In this document: positions 54,365-64,000 of the stretch, piece after piece
Position numbering within the stretch: position 1 is the first letter of the stretch
Layout: every line of letters begins with the position of its first letter
Origin: Cellulomonas cellasea
GTDB lineage: Bacteria; Actinomycetota; Actinomycetes; Actinomycetales; Cellulomonadaceae
Assembly: GCF_030372105.1 (NCBI RefSeq)
Contig: NZ_JAUDBQ010000017.1
Span: 1 to 64,000 of the forward strand
Direction of reading: 5' to 3'
DNA length: 64,000 bases
Program-made: the position numbers and the translations under genes
Notes under the pieces: model-generated
What the model was told of the DNA's origin: nothing
What the model saw: the letters and a program-made list of their open reading frames with translations, nothing else
Databases searched by the model: none

Positions 54365-55816
54365 CTGAGCGCCACATCACCCACCCGGGCGAGCATCGGC
54401 TTCCGCTCCGAGCGCGGACCCGTCCTCATCGCGGTCATGGTCACCACCGGGCTCGTCGCGATCGACTCGACGATCCTGGCGACGGCCATCCCGACCATCG
54501 TCGCCGACCTGGGCGGCTTCTCGAGCTTCCCGTGGCTGTTCTCCATCTACCTGCTCACCCAGGCTGTGAGCGTCCCGATCTACTCCAAGCTCGCGGACAC
54601 CGTGGGCCGCAAGCCCATCATCCTGATCGGCGTCGGGCTGTTCCTGCTCGGCTCGGTGCTGTGCGGGCTGGCCTGGTCGATGCCCGCGCTCATCGCGTTC
54701 CGAGCCGTCCAAGGCCTCGGCGCGGGCGCCGTGCAGCCCATGGCCATCACCATCGTCGGTGACATCTACACCCTGGCCGAGCGGGCCAAGGTGCAGGGCT
54801 ACCTCGCGAGCGTGTGGGCGGTGTCGGCGGTGGTGGGGCCGACGCTCGGCGGCCTGTTCGCCGAGTACCTGACCTGGAACTGGATCTTCTTCGTCAACAT
54901 CCCGCTGAGCATCGCCGCCGGCTGGCTGCTGGTGCGGCACTTCCACGAGACGGTGCCCAGTCACTCGCACCGCATCGACTGGGCGGGCGGCGCGCTGCTC
55001 ACCGTCTCCACGAGCCTGATCATCCTGGCGCTGCTCGAGGGTGGGAACGCGTGGGCGTGGGCGTCGCCGCAGAGCCTCGGCGCGCTCGGGCTCGGAGTGG
55101 CCCTGCTCGCGGTGTTCGTGGCGGTGGAGCGGCGGGCCGCCGAGCCGGTGCTGGCGCCCTGGGTGCTGTCCCGCCGGCTGCTGGGCGTCACAGCGCTCAT
55201 CGCCGTGGGGGTCGGCGTCATCCTCATGGGTGTGACGACGTATGTGCCGACGTTCCTGGAGGCGCTGCTCGGCACGTCGCCGCTGGTCTCCGGGCTCACA
55301 CTCGCCATGCTGACGATCGGCTGGCCCATCTCGGCCTCGCAGGCCGGGCGGCTCTACCTGCGGTGGGGGTTCCGCACCACGGTGCTGATCGGCGTGGTGA
55401 TCGTCGTGCTCTCCACGGCGGCGCTGGCGTGGACCTCGACGACTCCGTCCGTCCTGGCCGTCGGGTTGTCGTGCTTCTTCATCGGCCTGGGCCTGGGCCT
55501 GGTCGCGGCGCCGAGCCTCATCGCGGCGCAGGCCAGCGTCGGGTGGGGGGAGCGCGGCGTGGTGACCGGCGCCAACATGTTCGCCCGGTCGATGGGCAGC
55601 GCCGTGGGCGTGGCCGCGCTCGGCGCGCTGGTCAACTCCCGCATGGGCGGGGCTGACGCGTCAGCCGACCCGCAGGCGTTCGGCGGCGCGTCGACGGCGG
55701 TGTTCGCCGCAGTCGCGATCGCGGCCCTGGCGATGGCGTTCGTCTCGCTGGCGATGCCGCGCACCGGGCGCCCGGCGCCGCACACCGCGTCGGATGTGGA
55801 GGCCGCCGCGTCGTGA
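54365..55816 (+). CDS. MFS drug/solute exporter (DHA2-like) with probable CTG start
   Basis: 483 residues from CTG 54365. MFS motifs are clear: STILATAIPTI in helix 1, KLADTVGRKPI in the 2-3 loop, and PTLGGLFAEYLTWNWIFFVN. The in-frame ATG 54437 would remove about 24 residues, including the RSERGPVLIA stretch that is a standard family beginning. No ATG, GTG or TTG lies between the preceding in-frame stop and the CTG, and GAGGAAAGG sits 7 nt before it. Export of a toxic compound or metabolite under TetR control is likely. Confidence 0.82.
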   Translation: MSATSPTRASIGFRSERGPVLIAVMVTTGLVAIDSTILATAIPTIVADLGGFSSFPWLFSIYLLTQAVSVPIYSKLADTVGRKPIILIGVGLFLLGSVLCGLAWSMPALIAFRAVQGLGAGAVQPMAITIVGDIYTLAERAKVQGYLASVWAVSAVVGPTLGGLFAEYLTWNWIFFVNIPLSIAAGWLLVRHFHETVPSHSHRIDWAGGALLTVSTSLIILALLEGGNAWAWASPQSLGALGLGVALLAVFVAVERRAAEPVLAPWVLSRRLLGVTALIAVGVGVILMGVTTYVPTFLEALLGTSPLVSGLTLAMLTIGWPISASQAGRLYLRWGFRTTVLIGVVIVVLSTAALAWTSTTPSVLAVGLSCFFIGLGLGLVAAPSLIAAQASVGWGERGVVTGANMFARSMGSAVGVAALGALVNSRMGGADASADPQAFGGASTAVFAAVAIAALAMAFVSLAMPRTGRPAPHTASDVEAAAS

Positions 55817-55831
55817 GCGGCCCGCGCCCCG

Positions 55832-56590
55832 TCAGGCGTCGACGGGTGTGGCGCGGATGACGGGGACCGGGAACCGGGCCGCGCGGATCGGGTCGAGCGT
55901 CGCGTCGGTGATGCCGGCGGTGAAGTCCTCGAAGCCGAAGACGCGGAACAGCGCCTCGCGTCCGAACTTGGTGCTGTCGGCGACGAAGAACGCCTCGGAG
56001 GCGATCGAGCGCATCTTGCGCTTGAGCTCGATCGAGTAGCTCGAGCTCGCGTAGATGCCGTCGTCCATGACGGTGCCGACGCCGAAGACGGCGACGTTGA
56101 CCCGCATGTTCTCGAGCTGCTGGATCGACGTGGGCCCCCACATGGACGTGCTGGTGGGGAGCAGCTCGCCGCCGATGAACACGAGGTTGATCTGCGGCTT
56201 CGTCGAGATCTCGAGGCCCACGTGCAGGTCGTGGGTGACGACCGTCAGGCGTGAGTGGTCGAGGTGGCGGGCGACTTCGAGGCAGGTGGTGCCGCCGTCG
56301 ATGAGGATCGTCTGGCCCTCGTGGATGCGCTCGGCCATCGCGGCGCCGATGGCGCGCTTCTCGGGCAGGCGGGGGTCGTTCGTGTCCGGGCCCACGGCCG
56401 ACTCGGCGTGCCTGTCGGCGACCACGGCGGCGGCGCCGCCATGCGTGCGGACCACCTGGCCCTCGGCGGCGAGTTTGTCCAGGTCACGGCGGATCGTGGA
56501 GGCGTCGACGGCGAAGTGGCGCGCGAGAGCGGCCACGCTGCTGAATCCACGCTGCTCTATGAGCTTGACGATCTGCTGGTGTCGCGACAT
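55832..56590 (-). CDS. DeoR-family regulator of the sugar/polyol operon
   Basis: 252 residues: HTH SRHQQIVKLIEQRGFSSVAAL with DASTIRRDLDKLAAEGQV, then the DeoRC sugar-phosphate domain (LIDGGTTCLEVARHL, FIGGELL, FFVADSTKFGREALFRV). It diverges from the binding-protein gene across a 217-bp gap that contains repeated TTCGC elements. Likely a repressor released by a phosphorylated intermediate made by the DhaKL kinase. ATG 56590 has GGAAGGG upstream. Confidence 0.9.
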   Translation of the reverse strand: MSRHQQIVKLIEQRGFSSVAALARHFAVDASTIRRDLDKLAAEGQVVRTHGGAAAVVADRHAESAVGPDTNDPRLPEKRAIGAAMAERIHEGQTILIDGGTTCLEVARHLDHSRLTVVTHDLHVGLEISTKPQINLVFIGGELLPTSTSMWGPTSIQQLENMRVNVAVFGVGTVMDDGIYASSSYSIELKRKMRSIASEAFFVADSTKFGREALFRVFGFEDFTAGITDATLDPIRAARFPVPVIRATPVDA

Positions 56591-56685
56591 CCGGGACCCT
56601 TCCGCTGATTCTGGGCAAGGCTAGCAGGGGTTCATGCGCGAAAACGTGCATCGATGTGCCTTATCGCAGGCAGATTGTTGCACGG

Positions 56686-56719
56686 TTCGCTAGACATTCG
56701 CGCGTTCGCGCCCTAGTGT
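56686..56719 (+). promoter_or_regulatory. Promoter and DeoR-type operator of the ABC/dha operon
   Basis: TAGACA (56691-56696) and TAGTGT (56714-56719) are spaced 17 nt. TTCGC repeats lie at 56686, 56697 and 56705, two inside the spacer. A reverse copy in GCGCGAAAA (56636-56644) faces the regulator gene. Initiation near 56726 would give an 82-nt leader. Confidence 0.6.
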
Positions 56720-56807
56720 GTGCGCAGCCAGAGACACTGACGCACGGACGTGGGAGTCCGATGCACATAACCAGGCGTCTTGGCGCACGATCACGAGGGA
56801 GTGACGT

Positions 56808-57854
56808 ATGAAGAACACGCGTGCAGCGGCGGTCGTGGCCTCGGGCCTGGCAGCGCTGCTCTTGGCTGGCTGTGGCTCGGTCAATGACGGCGGCTCGGCC
56901 GCCGGAGGCGAGAGCACCGCAGGTGGCTCGTCCTCGTCCGACCGCACGATGGTGACGGTCGTCAAGGTCAAGGGCATCGCCTGGTTCGACCGCATGGACG
57001 TCGGCGTCGTCGCCTACGGCGAGCGCACCGGCATCGACACCCGCACCGAGGGCGGCGACGACGTCTCGCCCGAGAAGCAGATCCAAATCATCCAGGACCT
57101 CATCGCGCAGAAGCCGACCGCGATCACCGTCGTCCCGAACTCGCCGAAGGCCCTCTCCGCCGTGCTGGCGCAGGCCAAGGCGCAGGGCATCATCGTCGTC
57201 GCTCACGAGGCCACCGGCATCGAGAACGTCGACATCGACATCGAGGCCTTCGACAACGCCGACTACGGCGTCTCCATCATGGAGAACCTCGGCGAGTGCA
57301 TGGGCGGCGAGGGCGACTACGTGCAGTTCGTCGGCGGCCTCACGGCCAAGACGCACATGGAGTGGGTCGAGGCGGCCCACGAGTTCCAGACGGCGGAGTT
57401 CCCGAACATGAAGCGGGTCGAGGACCCGATCGAGAGCACCGACAACGAGACCGCGGCCTACGAGAAGGCCAAGGAGATCCTCGCGAAGCACCCCAACATC
57501 AAGGGCTTCCAGGGCTCGGCCGGCAACGACGTCCCGGGCATCGCGCGGGCCATCGAGGAGGCAGGCCTCGAGGACCAGGTGTGCGTCATGGGCACCTCGA
57601 TCCCGTCGGCCGCCGCGAAGTACCTCGCGACCGGCTCGATCGACAAGATCTTCTTCTGGGACCCGGCCCTCGCGGGTGAGGCCCAGCTCGAGATCGCCCG
57701 CATCCTCGCGGACGGCGGCAAGATCGAGGCGGGCACCGACCTCGGCATCGAGGGCTACAACAGCCTCGTCAAGGTCGACGGTTACGACAACGTCTACGCG
57801 GGCAACGCCGCCATCGCAGCGGACGCCAAGGCCGCCAGCTCGTACGACTTCTGA
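56808..57854 (+). CDS. Sugar ABC transporter substrate-binding lipoprotein
   Basis: 348 residues. Lipoprotein signal peptide with lipobox LLAGC (Cys22). A Peripla_BP_4 fold follows, with IIQDLIAQKPTAITVVPNSP and YEKAKEILAKHPNIKGFQGS, nearest in style to LsrB/RhaS-type binding proteins of CUT2 importers. Ligand not determinable; the linked kinase suggests a small ketose or polyol. ATG 56808 has GAGGGAG upstream. A 14-bp hairpin after the stop probably raises its expression over the downstream genes. Confidence 0.9.
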   Translation: MKNTRAAAVVASGLAALLLAGCGSVNDGGSAAGGESTAGGSSSSDRTMVTVVKVKGIAWFDRMDVGVVAYGERTGIDTRTEGGDDVSPEKQIQIIQDLIAQKPTAITVVPNSPKALSAVLAQAKAQGIIVVAHEATGIENVDIDIEAFDNADYGVSIMENLGECMGGEGDYVQFVGGLTAKTHMEWVEAAHEFQTAEFPNMKRVEDPIESTDNETAAYEKAKEILAKHPNIKGFQGSAGNDVPGIARAIEEAGLEDQVCVMGTSIPSAAAKYLATGSIDKIFFWDPALAGEAQLEIARILADGGKIEAGTDLGIEGYNSLVKVDGYDNVYAGNAAIAADAKAASSYDF

Positions 57855-57860
57855 CCGGTC

Positions 57861-57898
57861 CCGGTGCGGGGCGGCGCGTTGAGCCCGCCCCGCACCGG
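57861..57898 (+). terminator. Hairpin between binding-protein and ATPase genes
   Basis: A perfect 14-bp stem (57861-57874 with 57885-57898) with a 10-nt loop and no T-tract. Such intercistronic hairpins commonly keep binding-protein mRNA more abundant than the transporter mRNA. Confidence 0.65.
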
Positions 57899-57916
57899 CG
57901 CTGAAAGGCGCCCGAC

Positions 57917-59431
57917 ATGACACACCCTGCCCCTGTGGGCACCCCTGCTCCTCTCCTCGAGGTGCGCGACATCGTCAAGCGGTTCGGCGGCGTCACCGCT
58001 CTCGGGGGCGTCTCGCTCAACCTGCTCCCCGGCGAAGTGCTCTGCCTCGCGGGTGAGAACGGCTGCGGCAAGTCCACGCTGATCAAGATCATCTCCGGAG
58101 CGGAGAAGCCCGACTCGGGCACGATCCTGGTCGACGGCCAGCCGTTCACCTCCATGAACACGACCGATGCCATCAAGAGCGGCATCCAGGTCATCTACCA
58201 GGACTTCTCGCTCTTCCCGAACCTCACGGTCGCCGAGAACGTGGTCCTCACCTCCGCCATCGCCTCCCGGCGCAAGCTCTACGACCAGGGCGCCGCCCGG
58301 CCCGCCGCGCAGGCGATCATCGACGACCTCGGCCTCACGCTCGACGTGGACGCCCGCGTCGAGAACCTCTCGGTCGCCGACAAGCAGCTCACCGCGATCT
58401 GCCGGGCCCTGGTCGACGACGCGCGCGTCATCATCATGGACGAGCCGACCACGGCGCTGACCCGCACCGAGGTCGACCGCCTCTTCATCATCGTCGAACG
58501 CCTGCGAGCCCGCGGCGTCGGCCTCATCTTCGTGTCCCACAAGCTCGACGAGGTCCTGACGATCTCGCAGCGCGTGGCGATCCTGCGCTCCGGCAAGAAC
58601 GTCGTGACGAGCCCGGCCTCCGAGCTCGACCCCCGATCCATCGCCGAGCACATGACCGGCAAGGTCCTCGACGAGTCGCGCCACGTCGCGCCCCTCGACC
58701 CGGACAGCCCCGCCGTCCTCGAGGTCGAGCAGATGGACCTCCCCGGCGCCTACCACGACGTCTCGTTCACGGTGCGCCGCGGCGAGATCGTCGGCGTCAC
58801 GGGCCTGCTCGGCTCGGGCCGCACCGAGATCGCCGAGTCGCTGTTCGGCGTCCTGCCGCCCCAGAGCGGCACGGTCAAGGTCGACGGCAAGCCCGTGCGG
58901 CTCCGCAGCATCGGCGACGCGATCGCCGCCGGCATCGGGTACGTCCCCGAGGACCGCCTGACCCAGGGCCTGTTCCTGGAGAAGTCGATCGCCGACAACA
59001 TGATCGCGGCCTCGATGGACGGGCACCGCGCACGCCTGGGCACGCTCGACAAGAACGCCGTCCGGGAGACCATCCAGCGGCTGTTCGCGCGGCTGCGGGT
59101 CAAGGCCCCGAACGTCCAGGCGCCCGTGCGCTCGCTGTCGGGCGGCAACGCCCAGCGCGTGGTGCTCGCCAAGTGGCTGGCCCGCCGCCCCAAGGTCCTC
59201 ATGCTCAACGGCCCGACCGTCGGGGTGGACGTCGGCTCCAAGTCGGAGATCCTCGACATCCTGCGGGCAGAGGCCGCCGACGGCATGGGCATCCTCGTCA
59301 TCTCCGACGACGCCCCCGAGCTCGTCGCCTGCTGCCACCGGGTCCTCGTCGTGCGGCACGGCCGCGTCGTCGACGTCCTCGAGGGTGACGACGTCGACGT
59401 CGACAACATCCGGAAGAAGGTGGCCGCATGA
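57917..59431 (+). CDS. CUT2-type sugar ABC transporter ATPase (two domains)
   Basis: 504 residues, two fused ABC domains as in RbsA/LsrA. The first has Walker A GENGCGKST and IIMDEPTTALT. The second has the usual degenerate Walker A (GLLGSGRTE) and signature LSGGNAQRVVLAKWL. It powers import of the sugar captured by the upstream lipoprotein. The stop overlaps the next gene by ATGA. Confidence 0.93.
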   Translation: MTHPAPVGTPAPLLEVRDIVKRFGGVTALGGVSLNLLPGEVLCLAGENGCGKSTLIKIISGAEKPDSGTILVDGQPFTSMNTTDAIKSGIQVIYQDFSLFPNLTVAENVVLTSAIASRRKLYDQGAARPAAQAIIDDLGLTLDVDARVENLSVADKQLTAICRALVDDARVIIMDEPTTALTRTEVDRLFIIVERLRARGVGLIFVSHKLDEVLTISQRVAILRSGKNVVTSPASELDPRSIAEHMTGKVLDESRHVAPLDPDSPAVLEVEQMDLPGAYHDVSFTVRRGEIVGVTGLLGSGRTEIAESLFGVLPPQSGTVKVDGKPVRLRSIGDAIAAGIGYVPEDRLTQGLFLEKSIADNMIAASMDGHRARLGTLDKNAVRETIQRLFARLRVKAPNVQAPVRSLSGGNAQRVVLAKWLARRPKVLMLNGPTVGVDVGSKSEILDILRAEAADGMGILVISDDAPELVACCHRVLVVRHGRVVDVLEGDDVDVDNIRKKVAA

Positions 59432-60474
59432 GCGCGGGTCGCTCGGACCTCGCAGACCGGCTCCGCCGCCTGCGCGGGCCCAACAACGAGGGGGTGCTCG
59501 CCCTCATCCTGCTGGTCCTGATCATCGGGATGTCGATCGCCAACCCCGTGTTCTTCACGCTCCCAACGGCGTTCAGCATCATGCGCAGCGCGATCGTGCC
59601 GCTGATCTTCGCGCTCGGCGTGCTGCTGGTGATCATCTCCGGCGGGATCGACGTGTCGTTCGCCGCGATCGCGGTGTTCGCCGCCTACACCACAGTGCGG
59701 GTGTACGGAAGCGGGGCGATCGACCTCGGCCTCATCGGGGCGTTCGTGATGGCGCTGGTCATCGGCGCGCTGCTCGGGGCCATCAACGGGTTCCTGATCG
59801 CCAGGTTCCGGCTGCCGACGCTGATCGTCACGCTCGGCACGCAGGGCATCTTCAAGGGCGTGCTGCTCACGTACGTCGGCTCGCGGTACATCGCCGACCT
59901 GCCCGACGCGATGTCGTGGGTCTCCACCACCAACCTCATCGAGGTCACCACCGACACCGGGCGCGCGTACCTGCACGTCATGGTGGTGCCCGCGATCGCG
60001 CTGACCCTGCTGCTCGCCTGGGTGCTGCGCCGCACGATGTTCGGGCGCAGCATCTACGCGATCGGCGGCGACGCCGAGGCGGCCCGTCGGGCCGGCATCC
60101 GCGTGGTGCGGACCCAGGTCTGGCTGTACGTGATCGTCGGGATGATGGCGTCCATCGGCGGAATGATCTACATGATCATGGGCCGGTCCGCGAGCCCCCA
60201 GGAGCTCGTCGGCGGCGAGCTCGACATCATCGCGGCCGTCGTCCTCGGCGGCGCGTCGATCTTCGGCGGGCGCGGCTCGGTCCTCGGGACCGTCCTCGGC
60301 GTCTTCCTCGTCCAGGTCATCAACAACAGCCTCATCCTCGCCGGCGTCCCCAGCGCGTGGCAGCGGGCCGCCGTCGGCGTGCTCCTGCTCGTCGGTGTCG
60401 GCATCCAGGCGGTGACGGCCCGTGGCTCCGGACGAGCCGCGCTCGTCCATGACGCGCAGGAGGTGACGGCATGA
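59428..60474 (+). CDS. CUT2 sugar ABC transporter permease 1
   Basis: 348 residues, BPD_transp_2 family with about nine helices. Conserved stretches: VIISGGIDVSFAAIAVFAAY, then LGAINGFLIARFRLPTLIVT and AAVVLGGASIFGGRGSVLGT. ATG 59428 and the stop both overlap neighbours by ATGA, so all three transporter genes are translationally coupled. Confidence 0.92.
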   Translation: MSAGRSDLADRLRRLRGPNNEGVLALILLVLIIGMSIANPVFFTLPTAFSIMRSAIVPLIFALGVLLVIISGGIDVSFAAIAVFAAYTTVRVYGSGAIDLGLIGAFVMALVIGALLGAINGFLIARFRLPTLIVTLGTQGIFKGVLLTYVGSRYIADLPDAMSWVSTTNLIEVTTDTGRAYLHVMVVPAIALTLLLAWVLRRTMFGRSIYAIGGDAEAARRAGIRVVRTQVWLYVIVGMMASIGGMIYMIMGRSASPQELVGGELDIIAAVVLGGASIFGGRGSVLGTVLGVFLVQVINNSLILAGVPSAWQRAAVGVLLLVGVGIQAVTARGSGRAALVHDAQEVTA

Positions 60475-61541
60475 ACGCCGTCCAGGAGAAGAACCCGCTG
60501 AAGCGCGTCAACGCCGAGGTCGACTCGCGCTGGACGGGGCTCGTCGAGCGGCTGCACGTGGACCGCAGCGCGCGCCGCATGCTGCTGCTCGTCGTGGTGG
60601 CGTTCGCGATCTTCGCGGCGCTCAAGCCGTCGGTGTTCCTGAGCGGCATCAACCTGCAGAACATCGCGATCTCCTCGCCGGAGATCGGCGTCATCGCCAT
60701 CGCCATGATGCTCGCGATGCTGACCGGCGGCATCGACCTGTCGCTGGTGTCGATCGCGAACCTGTCGGCGATCACCATGTCGACGATGTTCACGGCCATC
60801 GCGGTGAACAACCCGGACCAGGCCGAGCAGCTCTTCCCGCTGATCGTCCTCGTCGGGCTCGTGGTGGGCCTGCTGGGCGGCGCGGTGAACGGGCTGCTCG
60901 TCTCCCGGCTCGGCATCACGCCGATCCTCGCGACCCTCGGCACCATGCAGATCTACAACGGCATCGCCGTGGCGTGGACGGGCGGCAAGACGCTGTACGG
61001 CTCGCCGGCGGCGCTGACCTCGATCGGCCAGTCGACCGTCGGGGGAGTGCCCACGCTGTTCGTCCTGTTCGTCATCGTGGCGGTCCTGGTGGGCATCGTC
61101 GTCAAGCGCACCCCGCTGGGCCTGAAGGTCACGCTGCAGGGCGCCAACCCCACGGCCGCCCGCTACTCGGGGATCAACAGCCGCGCGGTGCTCATGAGCA
61201 CCTACCTGCTGACGGGCACGCTCGGCGGCATCGCCGGTGTGCTGTTCCTGGCCCGGAACCCCACCGCCTCGGCGGACTACGGCGCCTCGTACGTGCTGCT
61301 CGTCATCGTCATCGCCGTCCTCGGCGGCACCAACCCCAACGGCGGGTTCGCGACGGTGTTCGGCGTGGTGCTCGCGACGCTGACGCTGCAGATCGTCTCC
61401 AGCGGCTTCACAGCCCTGCGGCTGTCGGCCTTCCAGTACTCGATCGCACAGGGGGTCATCCTCATCGCGGTCATGGTCATCGACCAGGTCCAGTGGCGAT
61501 GGCGACCTCGGGCGCGGCGTGCCGCCGCCGTGAGCTCCTGA
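60471..61541 (+). CDS. CUT2 sugar ABC transporter permease 2
   Basis: 356 residues, second membrane subunit of the importer: IAMMLAMLTGGIDLSLVSIA, GGAVNGLLVSRLGITPILAT and VLGGTNPNGGFATVFGVVLA mark the family. The two permeases form a heterodimer. A gap of 34 nt with AAAGGA precedes dhaK. Confidence 0.92.
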   Translation: MNAVQEKNPLKRVNAEVDSRWTGLVERLHVDRSARRMLLLVVVAFAIFAALKPSVFLSGINLQNIAISSPEIGVIAIAMMLAMLTGGIDLSLVSIANLSAITMSTMFTAIAVNNPDQAEQLFPLIVLVGLVVGLLGGAVNGLLVSRLGITPILATLGTMQIYNGIAVAWTGGKTLYGSPAALTSIGQSTVGGVPTLFVLFVIVAVLVGIVVKRTPLGLKVTLQGANPTAARYSGINSRAVLMSTYLLTGTLGGIAGVLFLARNPTASADYGASYVLLVIVIAVLGGTNPNGGFATVFGVVLATLTLQIVSSGFTALRLSAFQYSIAQGVILIAVMVIDQVQWRWRPRARRAAAVSS

Positions 61542-61575
61542 CGCCCACCCCCTGGATTTTCACGAAAGGAACGTC

Positions 61576-62577
<1,002 letters not shown>

Positions 62578-62580
62578 CCC

Positions 62581-63195
62581 ATGCACTCAGCAGAGCTTGT
62601 CGGCGCGATCCAGCGCGGACTCTCGGAGCTCGTCACGCACGCGGACGAGCTGCGCGACCTCGACCAGGCGCTCGGTGACGGCGACCTCGGCATCACGGTC
62701 TCCCTCGGCGCGAACGCCGTGATCGAGGCCCTCGACGCGATCCCGGCGGAGTCCACCCCCGCCGAGATCGCCCGGGCCGCGGCCAAGGCCTTCGCCAACG
62801 CGAACCCGTCCACCATGGCGGCGCTCGTCGCGGGCGGCCTGCTCGCCGGCTCGAAGTCCTGGGCCGACGTGGAGGACGTCGACGTCTCGGCCGTGGCGCG
62901 CTTCGTGCAGGCGGCGGGCGACAACATCGCCCAGCGTGGCAAGACGCAGCTTGGGGACAAGACGATCCTCGACGCGATCATGCCGGCCGCCGACGCGTTC
63001 GCCGCGGCTCCCGACGGGACCGCCGGGCTGGCCTCGGCGATCGACGCCGCCGAGAAGGCCGTCGTGGAGACCCGTGACCTGCAGTCCCGCCGGGGCCGCG
63101 CGTCCTGGCTGCAGGAGCGCAGCATCGGCCTGCAGGACCCGGGCGCCACCGCGATGTGGCGGTTCCTGCAGTCCTGGCAGAAGGCCAACGCGTGA
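62581..63195 (+). CDS. dhaL: DhaL-type kinase subunit
   Basis: 204 residues of the all-helical nucleotide-binding subunit. Metal-chelating Asp are in DLDQALGDGDLGI; GDKTILDAI and the C-terminal GRASWLQERSIGLQDPGA are standard. In PTS-linked systems DhaM rephosphorylates DhaL-ADP; no dhaM gene is visible, so it may use ATP directly or dhaM may lie elsewhere. It starts 3 nt after dhaK; the stop overlaps the next gene (GTGA). Confidence 0.92.
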   Translation: MHSAELVGAIQRGLSELVTHADELRDLDQALGDGDLGITVSLGANAVIEALDAIPAESTPAEIARAAAKAFANANPSTMAALVAGGLLAGSKSWADVEDVDVSAVARFVQAAGDNIAQRGKTQLGDKTILDAIMPAADAFAAAPDGTAGLASAIDAAEKAVVETRDLQSRRGRASWLQERSIGLQDPGATAMWRFLQSWQKANA

Positions 63196-64000
63196 CCCAC
63201 GTGGCCTCCGTCGCCGTCCTCGGGCTCGGCACGATGGGGCGCGGCATGGCCGCCAACCTCATCCGTGCCGGGTTCGAGGTGACGGTGTGGAACCGCACCG
63301 GCGGCCCAACCGCCGAGGTCGCGGGCGCGCGCACGGCGTCGTCGATCGACGACGCCGTGCGCGGCCGCGACGTGGTCCTGTACTGCCTGTCTGACGATGC
63401 GGCCGTGCGGGCCGTGGCCCTCGGCGACGGCGGTGTGCTCGAGCACGTCGAGGACTCCACGGTCGTGGTCGACATGTCGACCATCAGCGTCGCGCTGAGC
63501 GACGAGGAGCACGCCGCCTTCGCCGCCCGCGGGGTCGCGATGCTCGACGCCCCCGTCTTCGGCTCGAAGGGCGAGGCGGAGGCCGGTGGCCTGTGGGTCG
63601 TCGTCGGCGGGGACGACGCGACGGTCGAGCGGGTGCGCCCAATGCTCGACGCCGTGAGCGAGTCGGTGCACCACATGGGGCCCGCCGGCTCCGGGGCGCG
63701 CACCAAGCTCGTCGGCAACCTGCTCGTGGCGGCGCAGCTCCAGTCCCTCGGGGAGGCGCTGACCCTCGCCGGGGCGGCCGGGCTCGACCTGCACAAGGTG
63801 CTCGACGTCGTCGCCGTGACCGATTTCCGCACCCCGATCTACACGGGTGTCGGCCCGGCGGTGCTCGCCGGCGACTACTCGAAGGCGTTCGCGCTGCACC
63901 TCATGCGCAAGGACGTCGGCTTGATCGGACAGCTCGCCGGGCAGCTCGGCGTGCACCTGCCCGCCACCGACGCCGTGGCGCGCAACCTCGACGCGGCGAT
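63192..64000 (+). CDS. Beta-hydroxyacid dehydrogenase (6PGDH/3-HIBADH-like), cut by right edge
   Basis: Partial; about 269 residues are visible. Rossmann start VAVLGLGTMGRGMAANLI, VVVDMSTISV, APVFGSKGEAEAGGL, and catalytic KLVGNLL mark the NAD(P)-dependent 3-hydroxyisobutyrate/tartronate semialdehyde reductase family. GTG 63192 overlaps the dhaL stop. It probably oxidises or reduces a hydroxyacid or sugar-acid intermediate of this operon. Its 3' end lies beyond the window. Confidence 0.88.
   Translation, partial: MTHVASVAVLGLGTMGRGMAANLIRAGFEVTVWNRTGGPTAEVAGARTASSIDDAVRGRDVVLYCLSDDAAVRAVALGDGGVLEHVEDSTVVVDMSTISVALSDEEHAAFAARGVAMLDAPVFGSKGEAEAGGLWVVVGGDDATVERVRPMLDAVSESVHHMGPAGSGARTKLVGNLLVAAQLQSLGEALTLAGAAGLDLHKVLDVVAVTDFRTPIYTGVGPAVLAGDYSKAFALHLMRKDVGLIGQLAGQLGVHLPATDAVARNLDAA

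Overview
The window is very GC-rich DNA with tightly packed, often overlapping genes, many GTG starts, a WhiB regulator, mycoredoxin, AdnAB and DUF3107/DUF3152/PPA1309 proteins. That combination points to an Actinomycetota chromosome. A Micrococcales member near Cellulomonas/Oerskovia is my guess, based on gene content only. I see no rRNA, insertion sequence, phage, CRISPR array or replication origin.

Layout. (1) 1-7,900: a DeoR regulator cut by the left edge; Mrp ATPase, DUF1003 and MgtE_N/CBS genes; a stress-type membrane protein; aminopeptidase P; a PHP phosphoesterase overlapping a MarC membrane protein. (2) 7,900-34,800: a conserved actinobacterial block that, from memory, has the gene content and rough order of M. 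tuberculosis Rv3211 down to Rv3193c: DEAD helicase, ferritin-like protein, DUF3107, TetR, DUF3152, adnA-adnB, a phosphotransferase, nudC, mrx1, uvrD2, whiB7, DUF2342 protease, PDZ/Lon protease, PPA1309 and UPF0182. whiB7 has an AT-rich promoter, a leader ORF and a terminator with a competing pairing. (3) 34,900-38,400: initiator tRNA, a VOC protein, a WYL regulator broken by a small deletion, a HepT toxin remnant between imperfect direct repeats, and a PAS/chemoreceptor pair split into two overlapping genes.

(4) 38,500-48,500: a divergent module. One arm carries a CoA-transferase, an OFA-type transporter and an acyl-CoA synthetase. The other carries a CaiA/YdiO-like acyl-CoA dehydrogenase and fixABCX. 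A TetR gene closes it. It reads as import and CoA-activation of an organic acid followed by acyl-CoA redox chemistry wired to an electron-bifurcating FixABCX complex. (5) 48,500-55,800: TetR-paired oxidoreductases and transporters with clear palindromic operators, an orphan membrane-anchored MazF/PemK protein, and an MFS exporter whose best start is a CTG codon. (6) 55,800-64,000: a DeoR-controlled sugar or polyol operon: binding protein, ABC ATPase, two permeases, DhaK, DhaL and a hydroxyacid-dehydrogenase-like gene cut by the right edge.

Many genes show a -10 box (TANNNT) ending exactly 6 or 7 nt before the start codon, so leaderless transcripts are probably common here. This helped fix several starts. 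Family names rest on motif recognition; no database search was run.
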